The position numbers and the translations under genes are program-made. The notes beneath the pieces are model-generated. The model did not search any database. It was not told where the DNA came from and saw nothing but the letters and a program-made list of their open reading frames with translations. A stretch of DNA of 64,000 nucleotides from JACCZX01 sp963801035 (GTDB lineage Bacteria; Pseudomonadota; Gammaproteobacteria; Burkholderiales; Burkholderiaceae_F), in NCBI GenBank assembly GCA_963801035.1, contig CAWDDF010000009.1, positions 364,594-428,593 on the forward strand. The letters are read 5' to 3'. Below, piece after piece: positions 16,584 through 25,709 of this stretch. Within the stretch, counting starts at the first letter, position 1. Every line of letters starts with the position of its first letter.

Positions 16584-17957
16584 CTATACGAACGCGTAAC
16601 TTGCGGGTGCGCGCTCGCGCGGCACCAGACAGGACTTCAGCGACAAGCGCTGCCGCTTCGCGACGCGCACTCCACCGCCGCCCGCCGGGCCTCCGGTCCA
16701 CAACGCGGTCAGCTCGCGCAGCATGCGATCGACCAGTGCAGCGTCTTCATGTTTTGCGGCAACGCGCAGCCGCACGTCGGTGGCTGCACCAACGCGCGTG
16801 GCGTTCAGTAGCCGGTCGGTATCGTCACCCAGCACACTCATCACGCCGATCAGATCGAATCGCAGCGGCAGGTCGTGGCCGACGCGCTTTTGCATCACGT
16901 CCATCGCCAACCGCGCGCGCGCTTCGGCGCCTTCACCCGCATACGAGATTTCTCCCTCGCCCAGCCAGCCGCCATCGAAGAAAACATTTGTCTTCAATGT
17001 GGCTGTGCGCGGATGTCCTCGCACTCCGGTCAACCGCACACGGTCGCGCCCGACTTCTGCAACTTCGGCGTCGCTGATGTCGGCCACCACGTCGGGTGTC
17101 AGATACTGAGACGGATCGTGAATCTCATATAGCAGCTGCTCCTTGACGGTCCGGGCATCGACGAGTCCACCGGTATTCGATGCCTTCGTCACGATGCAGC
17201 TGCCGTCGGCTGCGATCTCCGCGATCGGAAATCCCACGTCCTCGAGGTTCGGCACATCCTTGTAGCCGGGGTCCGCAAAATATCCGCCCGTCACCTGGGC
17301 ACCGCATTCAAGCAGATGACCGGCCATCGTGGCACCCGCGAGTTGATCCCAATCGCTCTCGCTCCATCCGAAGTGCGCGATCGCAGGCGCGAGTGTTAGC
17401 GACGGATCAGCGACGCGGCCGGTCACGACGATCTGCGCACCGGCCGTGATCGCTTCGGCTATCGCAGCCGCGCCCTGATATGCATTCGCGCAAACAAAAC
17501 GTCGCTCGTCGAAGCCGCCGTCGAGTGCATCGCGCACGATCTGCCGGCTCGACACGCTCGACAGATCGTCGCCTTCGACCACCGCGACGCGCGGCACGCG
17601 CAATCCAAGCTCACGCGCCAGCCGATGAATCATCGCGGCCGCACCACGCGGGTTGGCCGCTCCGAAATTGCCGACGATCGTGATGTTGTGCTGCAGGCAG
17701 TCGGCCAGAATCGGCCGCAACACCAGCTCCAGCAACACGTCGTAGCCAAGCTCCGGGTTTGCCTTGCGCGCCAGCTGCGCCAACGCCAACGTTCGCTCGG
17801 CGAGCATCTCGAAGATGAGCGCGGAGTACCCGCCTCTTTCAACCAGCGTGCGAACGACCGGTCCAGGCGCATCGATGCGATCGCCCGAAAAGCCGGCACC
17901 GCAGCCGACCGCCAGCGTCTCCGTGTGCTTGCCCTGCCGCATGGCGCGAGTTTGCAC
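16584..17957 (-). CDS. acyclic terpene utilisation AtuA family protein (DUF1446)
   Basis: 457 residues. VGCGAGFSGDRIDAPGPVV is the diagnostic N-terminus, followed by ITIVGNFGAANPRGAAAMI, VVTGRVADPSLTLAPAIAHF, HLLECGAQVTGGYFADPGYK and GEISYAGEGAEARARLAMDV. AtuA-type proteins occur in operons for acyclic terpene, isohexenyl or related acid catabolism, but their reaction is unproven. It is the first gene of a leftward operon (AtuA large, AtuA small, Bug receptor, SDR), implying uptake and breakdown of one organic acid. Met1 at 17957 is used; Met6 is an alternative. Confidence 0.88.
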   Translation of the reverse strand: MQTRAMRQGKHTETLAVGCGAGFSGDRIDAPGPVVRTLVERGGYSALIFEMLAERTLALAQLARKANPELGYDVLLELVLRPILADCLQHNITIVGNFGAANPRGAAAMIHRLARELGLRVPRVAVVEGDDLSSVSSRQIVRDALDGGFDERRFVCANAYQGAAAIAEAITAGAQIVVTGRVADPSLTLAPAIAHFGWSESDWDQLAGATMAGHLLECGAQVTGGYFADPGYKDVPNLEDVGFPIAEIAADGSCIVTKASNTGGLVDARTVKEQLLYEIHDPSQYLTPDVVADISDAEVAEVGRDRVRLTGVRGHPRTATLKTNVFFDGGWLGEGEISYAGEGAEARARLAMDVMQKRVGHDLPLRFDLIGVMSVLGDDTDRLLNATRVGAATDVRLRVAAKHEDAALVDRMLRELTALWTGGPAGGGGVRVAKRQRLSLKSCLVPRERAPASYAFV

Positions 17958-18137
17958 GATTTTCTGCCATTAATCGGTGGAAGCCCTCATCGACTCGCGT
18001 GCGGGCGAGAACAGCGGCGCTTAAACCCGCTAAATTTCGCCGTTGCAGCGCGGTAACTTTGGCAACATGGGCCCGCTAGTAGAAACGAGCAGGGCCGCGA
18101 ATTGAATTTTCAGAATTTCGAAACCGTGCAATCGCCG

Positions 18138-19277
18138 ATGCGCAAGGCGCAACCGCCGGCGCCGCCGGTAGCGTTGCGCTTCAGTCATACGGCGACATTT
18201 GGTGAAAAGGCCAAATGGCTGCCTCCATTTCGGCTGACGCCATCGTTTGCCAGCGCCGATGGCCAGAGCATTATTTATCGGCGTCGTTCACAGGTGGTGT
18301 TGGTCGGTGACAGTGGCGAAACGCATGTCGCACAGGCCACGTCGTTCGCGCTCGGCAGCGGCGAGACACGCGTGCGCATCGATGCGCACGGTTACGCGCG
18401 CATCATTCGACCGACGCGGTCGACGCAGGCGATTGATCCCGTCTCTAACGTTGTGGATGGTGCCGCCGACATGGAGCGGGACGCCGCACTCACGGTGTGC
18501 TCGCACTTGAACGAGCACGTCGAATCGCTCGCCTTTCCGCATCGCTGGACACCTTCCCCCGACCAAGTGCTGCTGCCGGTTGCCGCGCGTGCGTTCACCG
18601 AGCCGCAGCCCAAGCCGCCCAAGGCCTCGATCTCGACGGATCCGCGCATCAAGGCGGCCGCCGATCCGCAAGCGATGAACGACTATCTCGATGCGCGGGC
18701 AGCGTGGTTAGCACGCCGCCTCGCGTGGGATGCCGCCCAGCGCTCGATTCATGAGCTCAAGGAACGAGCTGTAAGCGGCGATCTGGAGGCTATGCGTGAG
18801 TATTTGATGAAGTGCCTGCACGACGTGCTTTGGCCATTGCCGACCATCATTAGTTACGAGTTTCGCGGCAACAGCGACGCCAAGCTTGAGTTTGTCGTGC
18901 CGGGCCTGGATGCGATTCCTGACCGTGAAGCCGCGATGGCGAGTGGTAACCGCGTCGAGGTCCGCCGCATGTCCGACGTTTCGCACATCAAGTTACACAA
19001 TCAGCACGCAGTCGGCCTCGTCGTTCGCCTGCTGGGTGAAATTTTTGCCGCGTTGCCGACGATCGACATGGTGACCGTGTCCGCACTGCAGTTGCCCGCC
19101 AACGGCAAGCCGCAGCGCTATATCACTTCTGCGCAGGTCGACCGCGAGCGATGGTCCGATCTGCACTCGAATGGCTCGGTCACCGCAGACCAGGCAATTC
19201 GCTGTCTGAGCCAGCTCGGAGCACGCTGCAATCTGACAGCGCTTGGCGCATTCATGGCGGTCCAGCCGTTCGACTGA
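18138..19277 (+). CDS. hypothetical protein of about 380 residues
   Basis: I do not recognise this protein. From ATG 18138 it has 379 residues; an upstream TTG at 18102 would add 12. It has no signal peptide or membrane segment. The N-terminal half is polar with PPAPPVALRFSHTATFGEKA and short beta-like stretches (VVLVGDSGETHVAQATSFAL). The middle is helical and charged (DAAQRSIHELKERAVSGDLE), and the C-terminal half has VEVRRMSDVSHIKLHNQHAV and FAALPTIDMVTVSALQLPAN. The coding is convincing (long single frame, matching GC usage), but no catalytic motif stands out. It stands alone, divergent from AtuA by about 180 bp. Confidence 0.7.
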   Translation: MRKAQPPAPPVALRFSHTATFGEKAKWLPPFRLTPSFASADGQSIIYRRRSQVVLVGDSGETHVAQATSFALGSGETRVRIDAHGYARIIRPTRSTQAIDPVSNVVDGAADMERDAALTVCSHLNEHVESLAFPHRWTPSPDQVLLPVAARAFTEPQPKPPKASISTDPRIKAAADPQAMNDYLDARAAWLARRLAWDAAQRSIHELKERAVSGDLEAMREYLMKCLHDVLWPLPTIISYEFRGNSDAKLEFVVPGLDAIPDREAAMASGNRVEVRRMSDVSHIKLHNQHAVGLVVRLLGEIFAALPTIDMVTVSALQLPANGKPQRYITSAQVDRERWSDLHSNGSVTADQAIRCLSQLGARCNLTALGAFMAVQPFD

Positions 19278-19321
19278 AGCAATGCGCGCGCGGCGCGGTG
19301 CACACAGCGGATCGGCGAAAA

Positions 19322-19801
19322 CTAAGCGTCGTTGTCCTGGGCCCGCAACCTTTGCCCCGCCGATTGCCGCAGCCCTTCCGCTGCATGCAGCACGCCAGCC
19401 TTGCCTAGCCCGAAAGGCGGCATGTTGACGTAGATACTTTCATAACTTCCCGCACTGACCGCATACGTTTCGTGCCAGATGCCGACCGTGCCGTTGGAGC
19501 CGACCGAGCGGTTGAATGCTTTCCACGCGGGCAGATGCTCCGCTTCCTTGTTCGTCGCATACGCGAGCAACTGCTCGATTGAGCGCCAGTATTGCAAAAA
19601 AATAATCGTGCGCCCGAACCAGGCTTCGGCATGCAAGAACCCCAGCTCGGGCCGGGCATAGAGTTCCTTCAGCATGCGTGGCATCGAGGTCGCAACTGGC
19701 AACCACTTGTGAACCAGCAACGGCTGATTGATGCGCATGCCGATCAGGAAAACGACGAAGTTGCTTTCGAGGTTCGCCGTGAATCGGCCGCGATGAATCA
19801 T
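19322..19801 (-). CDS. DUF4188 domain protein
   Basis: 159 residues beginning MIHRGRFTANLESNFVVFLI and GMRINQPLLVHKWLPV, followed by GFLHAEAWFGRTIIFLQYWR and HLPAWKAFNRSVGSNGTVGI. This matches DUF4188 proteins, dimeric alpha-beta-barrel-like relatives of small monooxygenases and heme-dependent aldoxime dehydratase-like proteins. A conserved His/Trp pattern (WHETY) is present. The catalytic role is unknown. It is convergent with the hypothetical gene at 18138 and divergent from the sulfite oxidase. Confidence 0.75.
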   Translation of the reverse strand: MIHRGRFTANLESNFVVFLIGMRINQPLLVHKWLPVATSMPRMLKELYARPELGFLHAEAWFGRTIIFLQYWRSIEQLLAYATNKEAEHLPAWKAFNRSVGSNGTVGIWHETYAVSAGSYESIYVNMPPFGLGKAGVLHAAEGLRQSAGQRLRAQDNDA

Positions 19802-19949
19802 GGGTTACAGCCTAAAGGAATGCAAAAGAACCGTGCGATGAGCGGTGCCCCATACGGCAAGGCTTTGCGTTCGAGAACGTGGGATTTACCTACCGGCGTT
19901 TGTCGTGACAAATTGGCGATACGTGAACCAGGTAACAAAGGAGACATCG

Positions 19950-21107
19950 ATGAGCACCCCAGATTTTTCCCGCCGCGATCTGTTGCTTCAAGGAAGTGCC
20001 GGCCTCGCCTTGCTGCATGCGCCCTGGTTGGTGCAAGCGATTCCCAGCAGGCCCGGCGAAGAGATCGTGCCGTGGCTCGATCAGCCAGGAGCCAACCCGA
20101 GCGGCGGAGTGGTCGAGAACCTGCAGCCATGGGAGAACCTTGCCTCGTCCTTTATTACGCCCAACGACAAGTTCTTTCGCGTGTCGCACTACGACAAGCC
20201 GGTAATCGACGAAAAGAAATGGAACCTGGAGATCGCCGGACTCGTGAAGAAGCCGATGAACTTGACGCTTCCTGCGATCAAGGCTCAGCCGAGGCAAGAG
20301 GTCGTTTACACGATCGAGTGCGGCGGCAACCACGGCTTTCCGTGGTTCACGAGCGGCATCGGCACCGCCAAGTGGGGCGGTACGCCGCTCGCACCATTGC
20401 TGAAGCAGGCGGGCGTGATGGACCGCGGCAGCGAAGTCGTCTTCTGGGGCGCGGATTCGGGCACCGAGGTCATTCGCGAGATGAAGATCCCGCAGCACTT
20501 CGCGCGCAGCATGTCACTGGCCGAAGCGATGAGCCCGAACAACCTCTTGTGCTACCAGATGAACGGCGCCGCGCTGCCGCAGCCGCACGGCGCTCCAGTG
20601 CGTCTGATCGCGCCCGGCTGGTATGGCGTTGCGAACGTGAAGTGGCTGAACCGCATCGAGGTGCGCGACACGCGCTTTATGGGCCGCTTCATGGCGCGCG
20701 ATTACGTGACGATCCGCGAAGAGCAGCGCAACGGAGGAACCGAATCCGTCGAAACTTCGGTCGGCCGCACATTGCTGAAGTCTGCGCCGGCCAAAGTCAC
20801 GCTCAAGGACGGTCAGTATCGGATCGTCGGCGCCGCATGGGGCGCACCGATCGCACGCGTAGAAGTGCAGGTCGATGGCGGACCATGGCGTGCGGCGACG
20901 ATCGACAAGAGTGAGCAGGGCAAATTTGCCTGGACATTCTGGTCGGTAGATTGGCCAAATGCAGCGCCGGGAGAACACACGGTCACTTCTCGCGCTGTTG
21001 ATGTGCAGGGCAACGTTCAGCCTGCGATGGATGCACCGAGCATTGCGAAGAAGAAAACGTACTGGGAAAGCAACGGGCAGGTGTCGCGAAAGATTCGTAT
21101 CGCGTAA
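19950..21107 (+). CDS. sulfite oxidase-type molybdopterin oxidoreductase
   Basis: 385 residues. Family of SorA/SoxC-like sulfite dehydrogenases. The molybdenum-ligating cysteine is Cys124 in YTIECGGNHGFPWF. GAPVRLIAPGWYGVANVKWL and the C-terminal Mo-co dimerisation domain (VGAAWGAPIARVEVQVDGGP, FWSVDWPNAAPGEHTVTSRA) are clear. The N-terminus MSTPDFSRRDLLLQGSAGLA is a twin-arginine-type leader, so export folded with cofactor is expected. ATG 19950 is fixed by a strong AAAGGAGA site at 19937-19944; the open frame to 19845 is not used. It oxidises sulfite to sulfate. No cytochrome subunit gene is adjacent. Confidence 0.92.
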   Translation: MSTPDFSRRDLLLQGSAGLALLHAPWLVQAIPSRPGEEIVPWLDQPGANPSGGVVENLQPWENLASSFITPNDKFFRVSHYDKPVIDEKKWNLEIAGLVKKPMNLTLPAIKAQPRQEVVYTIECGGNHGFPWFTSGIGTAKWGGTPLAPLLKQAGVMDRGSEVVFWGADSGTEVIREMKIPQHFARSMSLAEAMSPNNLLCYQMNGAALPQPHGAPVRLIAPGWYGVANVKWLNRIEVRDTRFMGRFMARDYVTIREEQRNGGTESVETSVGRTLLKSAPAKVTLKDGQYRIVGAAWGAPIARVEVQVDGGPWRAATIDKSEQGKFAWTFWSVDWPNAAPGEHTVTSRAVDVQGNVQPAMDAPSIAKKKTYWESNGQVSRKIRIA

Positions 21108-21226
21108 CGATCCTTGCGACGCTTTCAGCGAAGCGGTGTGAACCACGATCGGACACGCGACCGTGGAATTGATCTAAATTGCGACCTGAAACCAAAATAA
21201 AGTGACATCAACATCAGGAGACGATC

Positions 21227-22198
21227 ATGTTCAATTGCACCCGCCGTTTAATGCTCGCCGGCCTCGCCGCGCTGACAATCCCAGCCACCGTTCTTGCTCA
21301 AGCCTATCCAACACGGCCGATTACGGTGATCGTGCCATGGGGTGCTGGCGGCGGAACCGATGCGACCGCGCGCATCATTGCGACGCTGCTCGAAAAGGAC
21401 CTGGGGCAGCCGGTAAACGTTGTTAACCGTACTGGCGGCAATGGCGTCGTCGGTCACGCGGCGATTGCGTCAGCTGCACCCGACGGCTACACGATCGGCT
21501 TGGCTACCGTCGAAATCAGCATGCTGCATTGGCAAGGTCTGACCGAGCTGACAGGTGCTTCGTACACGCCGCTCGCTCTCGTCAACGCGGACCCAGCGGG
21601 TATTCAGGTGCGCGCCGATGCACCGTACAAGACAGTTAACGACTTGCTCGCCGCGATCAAAGCGAACCCAGGCAAGCTGAAGGCCTCGGGCACTGGCCAG
21701 GGCGGTATCTGGCATCTCGCGCTGGCGGGTTTGCTGCGTGATCAGAAGATCGATCCGGCCTCGGTTCCGTGGGTGCCAAGCAACGGCGCCGCGCCCGGAC
21801 TGCAGGACCTGGTCGCGGGCGGTGTCGACATCGCGCCGGTGTCGCTACCCGAAGCGCGCGCGCTGATCGACGCCGGCAAGGTGAAAAGTCTCGTGATCAT
21901 GAATGACAAGCCCTCGGCGCTTTATCCCGCGGTACCGACATTGAAGTCGGCGATCGGCAGCGACTGGGCCACGGCAGCCTGGCGCGGCATGGTCGCGCCG
22001 AAAGGCATTCCCGCCGACGTGCGCGACAAGCTGGCCGGAGCACTGAAGAAGATCGTCGCCAGCAAGGAATACACCGAGTTCATGGCGGGCCGTGGCTTTG
22101 GCGTGATCTACGCAGGGCCGGAGGACTTCGCCAAATTCATGGCGAAGTCCGACACCGAGCTCGGTGCCACGATGAAGGCGGTAGGAATCGCGAAGTAA
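21227..22198 (+). CDS. tctC: tripartite tricarboxylate transporter receptor TctC (Bug family)
   Basis: 323 residues, intact. Signal peptide LMLAGLAALTIPATVLAQA, then YPTRPITVIVPWGAGGGTDA, VNRTGGNGVVGHAAIASAAP and DGYTIGLATVEISMLHWQGL. Ligand region: PGKLKASGTGQGGIWHLALA. It precedes tctB and tctA on the same strand, making a complete TctCBA operon. AGGAGA lies about 6 bp before the ATG. A hairpin after its stop (22203-22219) probably raises receptor mRNA relative to the membrane genes. Confidence 0.93.
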   Translation: MFNCTRRLMLAGLAALTIPATVLAQAYPTRPITVIVPWGAGGGTDATARIIATLLEKDLGQPVNVVNRTGGNGVVGHAAIASAAPDGYTIGLATVEISMLHWQGLTELTGASYTPLALVNADPAGIQVRADAPYKTVNDLLAAIKANPGKLKASGTGQGGIWHLALAGLLRDQKIDPASVPWVPSNGAAPGLQDLVAGGVDIAPVSLPEARALIDAGKVKSLVIMNDKPSALYPAVPTLKSAIGSDWATAAWRGMVAPKGIPADVRDKLAGALKKIVASKEYTEFMAGRGFGVIYAGPEDFAKFMAKSDTELGATMKAVGIAK

Positions 22199-22202
22199 CA
22201 CC

Positions 22203-22226
22203 GCGGGTTGCAGACCCGCTAGTTTT
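22203..22226 (+). promoter_or_regulatory. intercistronic hairpin with T tract between tctC and tctB
   Basis: GCGGGT (22203-22208), loop TGCAG, ACCCGC (22214-22219), then TAGTTTT. A perfect 6-bp GC-rich stem followed by a weak T tract just before the tctB start at 22228. Such structures downstream of binding-protein genes act as partial terminators or 3' mRNA stabilisers, giving more receptor than permease. That role here is inference. Confidence 0.5.
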
Positions 22227-22227
22227 C

Positions 22228-22703
22228 GTGAAGCTCAGCGACGCCGTTTTTGGACTGCTGCTGCTCGCGCTGGGCGCAGCAGTCATCGCCGTCGTTTCGT
22301 CCTACCCGACGATTGCGGCGCAGCGCGTCGGGCCCGTCATTGTTTCCCGGCCTGATTGCGCTCGGACTGGTCATCGGCGGGCTAATCCTGATCGTGAGCG
22401 GGTGGCGCCGGCGCGCAACGGTGCCGTGGCTGCGATTTGAACCGTGGGTGCGTTCTCCGCGGCACGTAGCCGGCGTGGTCGGCGTTATTGGTTCAGTCAT
22501 TTTCTACATCGTCGCGTCTGAAAAGCTCGGATTTTTTCTCACCTCGCTGCTGATCCTCACCGTCTGCTTTCGCCTGTTCGGAGTGGCACTCGGCCGCTCC
22601 GATTTTGATCGCAACGATTGCAACGTTCGTCATTCACTTCGCTTTTTACAAGTTGCTGCGTGTGCCCCTGCCATGGGGCGTATTCAGCAACTTCGCCTGG
22701 TGA
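22228..22703 (+). CDS. tctB: TctB small membrane subunit, two frameshifts in sequence
   Basis: Small four-helix subunit of the tripartite tricarboxylate transporter. From GTG 22228 it reads MKLSDAVFGLLLLALGAAVI, then AVVSSYPTIAAQRVGP. One extra base at about 22331-22336 shifts the frame, and the protein continues as SLFPGLIALGLVIGGLILIV. A second extra base at about 22597-22602 shifts it again to ILIATIATFVIHFAFYKLLR and VPLPWGVFSNFAW, ending TGA 22701-22703. The corrected length is about 157 residues, normal for TctB. All membrane segments survive, so I treat it as a real gene with sequence errors rather than a pseudogene. Confidence 0.82.
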
Positions 22704-22708
22704 CGGCT

Positions 22709-24212
22709 ATGTGGGAGCACTTCGCGCAGGCTTTCACGATGGTGTTCGAGCCGTACACCATTCTGGTGATGGTGCTGGCGGCGTTGTTTGGTTTGTTCGT
22801 AGGTGCCGTGCCAGGCTTGACCGCGACGATGGCGACGGCCCTTCTGGTGCCAGTGACGTTCTTCATGCCGCCGATTCCTGCGATTGCCGCGATCGTCACA
22901 GCCACTGCGATGGCTATTTTCTCCGGCGACATTCCCGGCTGTCTGCTGCGCATTCCCGGCACACCTGCGTCGGCCGCTTATACCGACGAAGCCTTCGCGA
23001 TGACAAAGAAAGGTCAGGCGGAGCTCGCACTCGGTGCAGGTCTTGTCTTTTCCGCGATCGGCGGACTCTTTGGCACAGTCGTGCTGATCCTTGCGGCACC
23101 TGCGCTGGCAGACATCGCGCTGCGTTTCAGTTCTTTCGAATACTTCTGGCTGGTGTTGCTTGGCCTGACGTGCGCGGTGTTCATCACGTCGGACCGTCCG
23201 CTGAAGGGACTGATCACACTGTTCCTTGGCCTGCTGGTCGCGTGTGTAGGTCTGGGCAATCCGGCTGGTCACCCGCGCTTCACCTTCGGCAACACCGAAA
23301 TGATGGGTGGCATCGGCATGATTCCGATGATGATCGGCATGTTTGCCGTGTCGGAGATCATTCGATTTGCAGCCGACACCCGCCCGCCGGCAGAGCTCGT
23401 CGTCGAGAAAGTTGGCAATGTCTTCAGCGGCCAGTGGGCACTTGCGAAGAAGTACTGGCGTCAGGTGCTGCGTGGCAGCTCACTGGGAACTTTGGTTGGC
23501 GCCCTTCCCGGCGCCGGCGCCGACATCGCAGCGTGGATGTCATACGCCGTCAGCAAGAAATTCTCGAAGGAGCCGCAGAAGTTCGGCACCGGTCACGTCG
23601 AGGGCATCGTCGAATCAGGCTCGGCCAACAACAGCGCGCTGGCCGGCGCCTGGATTCCCGCGCTGGTGTTCGGCATTCCGGGCGATTCAATCACCGCGAT
23701 CGTGATCGGCGTGCTGTACATGAAGAACATGAACCCGGGCCCGACGCTTTTCACCACCAATCCGCAGAACATCTATGCGGTGTTTCTGCTCTTCATCATT
23801 GCCAACATCATCATGGTGCCGCTCGGTATTCTGTGCATCAAGGCAGCGAAGCAGATCCTGAAGGTGCCGCGCCGCATCCTGATGCCGCTGATTCTGCGTG
23901 TTCTGCATCGTAGGAACGTTTGCGATCAACAATTCGGTGTTCGATGTCGGCGTGATGCTCGCCGCGGGCGTGATCGCCTATCTGCTCGAAGAAAACGGCT
24001 TTCCGATCGCGCCGGCGATTCTGGGTGTCGTGCTTGGCGGCATGCTCGAGGAAAACTTCGTCTCGTCGCTGATCAAGGCAGAAGGCAACCTGCTGGAGTT
24101 CGTCGCTCGGCCGATCGCAGCGACGCTCGCAGTCGTCACGGTGCTCGTCTGGTTTGCGCCGATTGTGATTCGCAGGCTGCGCGGAGCGCGCGCCGGTCTT
24201 TCAACCGGCTGA
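22709..24212 (+). CDS. tctA: TctA large permease subunit, one frameshift in sequence
   Basis: About 500 residues after correction, with around 12 membrane segments. Start ATG 22709 (MWEHFAQAFTMVFEPYTILV), five bases after the tctB stop. Family motifs: VGAVPGLTATMATALLVP, FSGDIPGCLLRIPGTPASAA, LVGALPGAGADIAAWMSYAV and VFGIPGDSITAIVIGVLY. After RRILMPLIL an extra G at about 23895-23901 breaks the frame; removing it gives LFCIVGTFAINNSVFDVGVM and LEENGFPIAPAILGVVLGGM to the stop at 24212. It transports a di/tricarboxylate delivered by TctC. Convergent with the AEC gene, 9 bp away. Confidence 0.88.
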
Positions 24213-24221
24213 CATTGGGCA

Positions 24222-25142
24222 TTAAGCAATCGCTTGCGCAGCAACAAGCCACAACGGAGCGGCGACCAACGAAAGCGGAACCCCAATACCGACCATCAGT
24301 GACGTGACCTCGCTGTTCAGTTTGAAGTGATTGGCTACGACGGCTGCTCCAATCATCGGCCCCATAGCGGCTTCGAAGAGAATCACTGCGCGCGCTAGGT
24401 TTGAGGTCGGTGCATCCAATTGAAACAGCAGCAGTAGCGCGAGCGCGATCACCAACGGACCGAGCACAAGCTTGTATCCCAATCCGAGGGCAAGGGCGTT
24501 CGCGTGCGTGCGCAATGCGCCGAGGCGTAGCTGGCAGCCGACCGACAGTAGTGCGATCGGCGCGACAGTGCCACCTAGTCGTACAAGTGCATCATCCAAG
24601 AGCGAGGGAAACGCGACTGGCCGCAGAACCAGCGCGATGACTACTGCTAACAACGGCGGGAATGTGACGATGCGGCGGGCCATTTCGCTCCAGTGAAGCG
24701 ACTGCCCGCTGTATCGAGAGGCCACTAGTAAGCCAAACGTGGATAGCGCCAGATACGAGCCGATCTGGTCGATCACGATTCCGTAGGGGAGCCCCTCGCC
24801 GCCTATCCATGCTTCGATCATCGGCAGACCGACAAACGAAGTGTTGGCCAAGCCTCCGGTGAGGATCAGAGCGCCGGTGGTCGCTGGGTCTAGTCGCGCA
24901 CGCCGAGCGAAAAACGCGAAGAACAGTGCGGCTGTACCGAGCATCAACCAAGCGCCGGCCGCGCTCGCCAACAGATCGAGTGTCAGGTCGGTGCGGTGCA
25001 GATGAACGATGGCCAACGCCGGCAGCGCGACATTGATCACGTAGGCATTGAAAGCCGCCGGCGCGTTGTCGGGCAGGCGGCCGCTCATGCGTAAAGCCAT
25101 GCCCGCCGCAAGACAGAGCAGAAGGATCAGCAGGCTGCTCAT
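24222..25142 (-). CDS. AEC (auxin efflux carrier) family transporter
   Basis: 306 residues from ATG 25142 (MSSLLILLLCLAAGMALRMS); an open extension to 25193 looks non-coding. About ten membrane segments. Family features: NAYVINVALPALAIVHLHR, LGTAALFFAFFARRARLDPA, ALILTGGLANTSFVGLPMIE and the C-terminal PTSNLARAVILFEAAMGPMI. Bacterial members export or exchange malate, malonate and similar acids. Next to a TctCBA operon it may work on a related carboxylate. Confidence 0.88.
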   Translation of the reverse strand: MSSLLILLLCLAAGMALRMSGRLPDNAPAAFNAYVINVALPALAIVHLHRTDLTLDLLASAAGAWLMLGTAALFFAFFARRARLDPATTGALILTGGLANTSFVGLPMIEAWIGGEGLPYGIVIDQIGSYLALSTFGLLVASRYSGQSLHWSEMARRIVTFPPLLAVVIALVLRPVAFPSLLDDALVRLGGTVAPIALLSVGCQLRLGALRTHANALALGLGYKLVLGPLVIALALLLLFQLDAPTSNLARAVILFEAAMGPMIGAAVVANHFKLNSEVTSLMVGIGVPLSLVAAPLWLVAAQAIA

Positions 25143-25201
25143 GCCGCAAACCTTCCTTGGTTGAGGTGATCGGATCGCAAGCGCTCTAAGCAATTCGTCG
25201 C

Positions 25202-25477
25202 CTAACCATGCACGTTCGAGCTGTAGAACAAAACTTCGCTGGGGTCGAGGCGCAGCTGATTGTCAAGGCTGGTATCGGTTGCCTGCGGTGGTGCCGAGTG
25301 ACCGACGTCTGTGCTGCTTGCGCTGTTTCCTGATGCCTGCTGACAGCCCGTCAGCGCTGAGGCCAAAAGGATGCAGCCGACAACCACGCAACCCGCCACG
25401 TAGCGCGCCATCGCGGCAACTCGGTACGCTTTGACCACTGATGCATCGGACGAGTCCAAGTAATTTAGGCGGTTCAT
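25202..25477 (-). CDS. small putative lipoprotein or secreted protein
   Basis: 91 residues from ATG 25477 (MNRLNYLDSS); a start at 25489 adds four. A basic region is followed by a hydrophobic stretch, VAGCVVVGCILLASALTGC, with a lipobox-like LTGC, then a polar tail (QQASGNSASSTDVGHSAPPQ). The hydrophobic part lies about 25-45 residues from the start, late for a signal peptide, so the true start may be ATG 25411 (MARYVAGCVV). I know no family. It could be spurious. Confidence 0.4.
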   Translation of the reverse strand: MNRLNYLDSSDASVVKAYRVAAMARYVAGCVVVGCILLASALTGCQQASGNSASSTDVGHSAPPQATDTSLDNQLRLDPSEVLFYSSNVHG

Positions 25478-25489
25478 ACAACCTCTCAA

Positions 25490-25709
25490 TTGTTGTTCGG
25501 GCCCTGCGCCGTGACGGGGCTACGGTCTTGACCCGGCGGGTTTCCATCAGTAATGCTGGCATCGGTGATGGCTGTTGCCCCAAGGTGCTGCGATGGAATA
25601 AGGCACCTCAATCTGGGAACACGACATCCGGTACCAGGAACCGGACATGGCGACGATGGAATACGAAGAGAAAGTCGTCGTGCTTGGCGGAAACTAGAAT
25701 CTGCAACCC
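25490..25709. other. 220-bp non-coding gap before the protein kinase gene
   Basis: I see no conserved gene, tRNA or clear terminator here. It holds the upstream regions of both the small lipoprotein candidate (leftward) and the kinase (rightward). No recognisable promoter boxes stand out. Confidence 0.4.

Noticed and set aside
23891..23905. Programmed frameshifting in tctA and other genes
   Set aside because: The sites lack consistent slippery heptamers, occur in unrelated families and are mostly simple +1 insertions; sequencing error is the simpler cause.
22618..23913. 431-codon plus-strand frame overlapping tctA
   Set aside because: Composition is Arg/His/Gly-rich with no family; the true TctA frame carries all transporter motifs.
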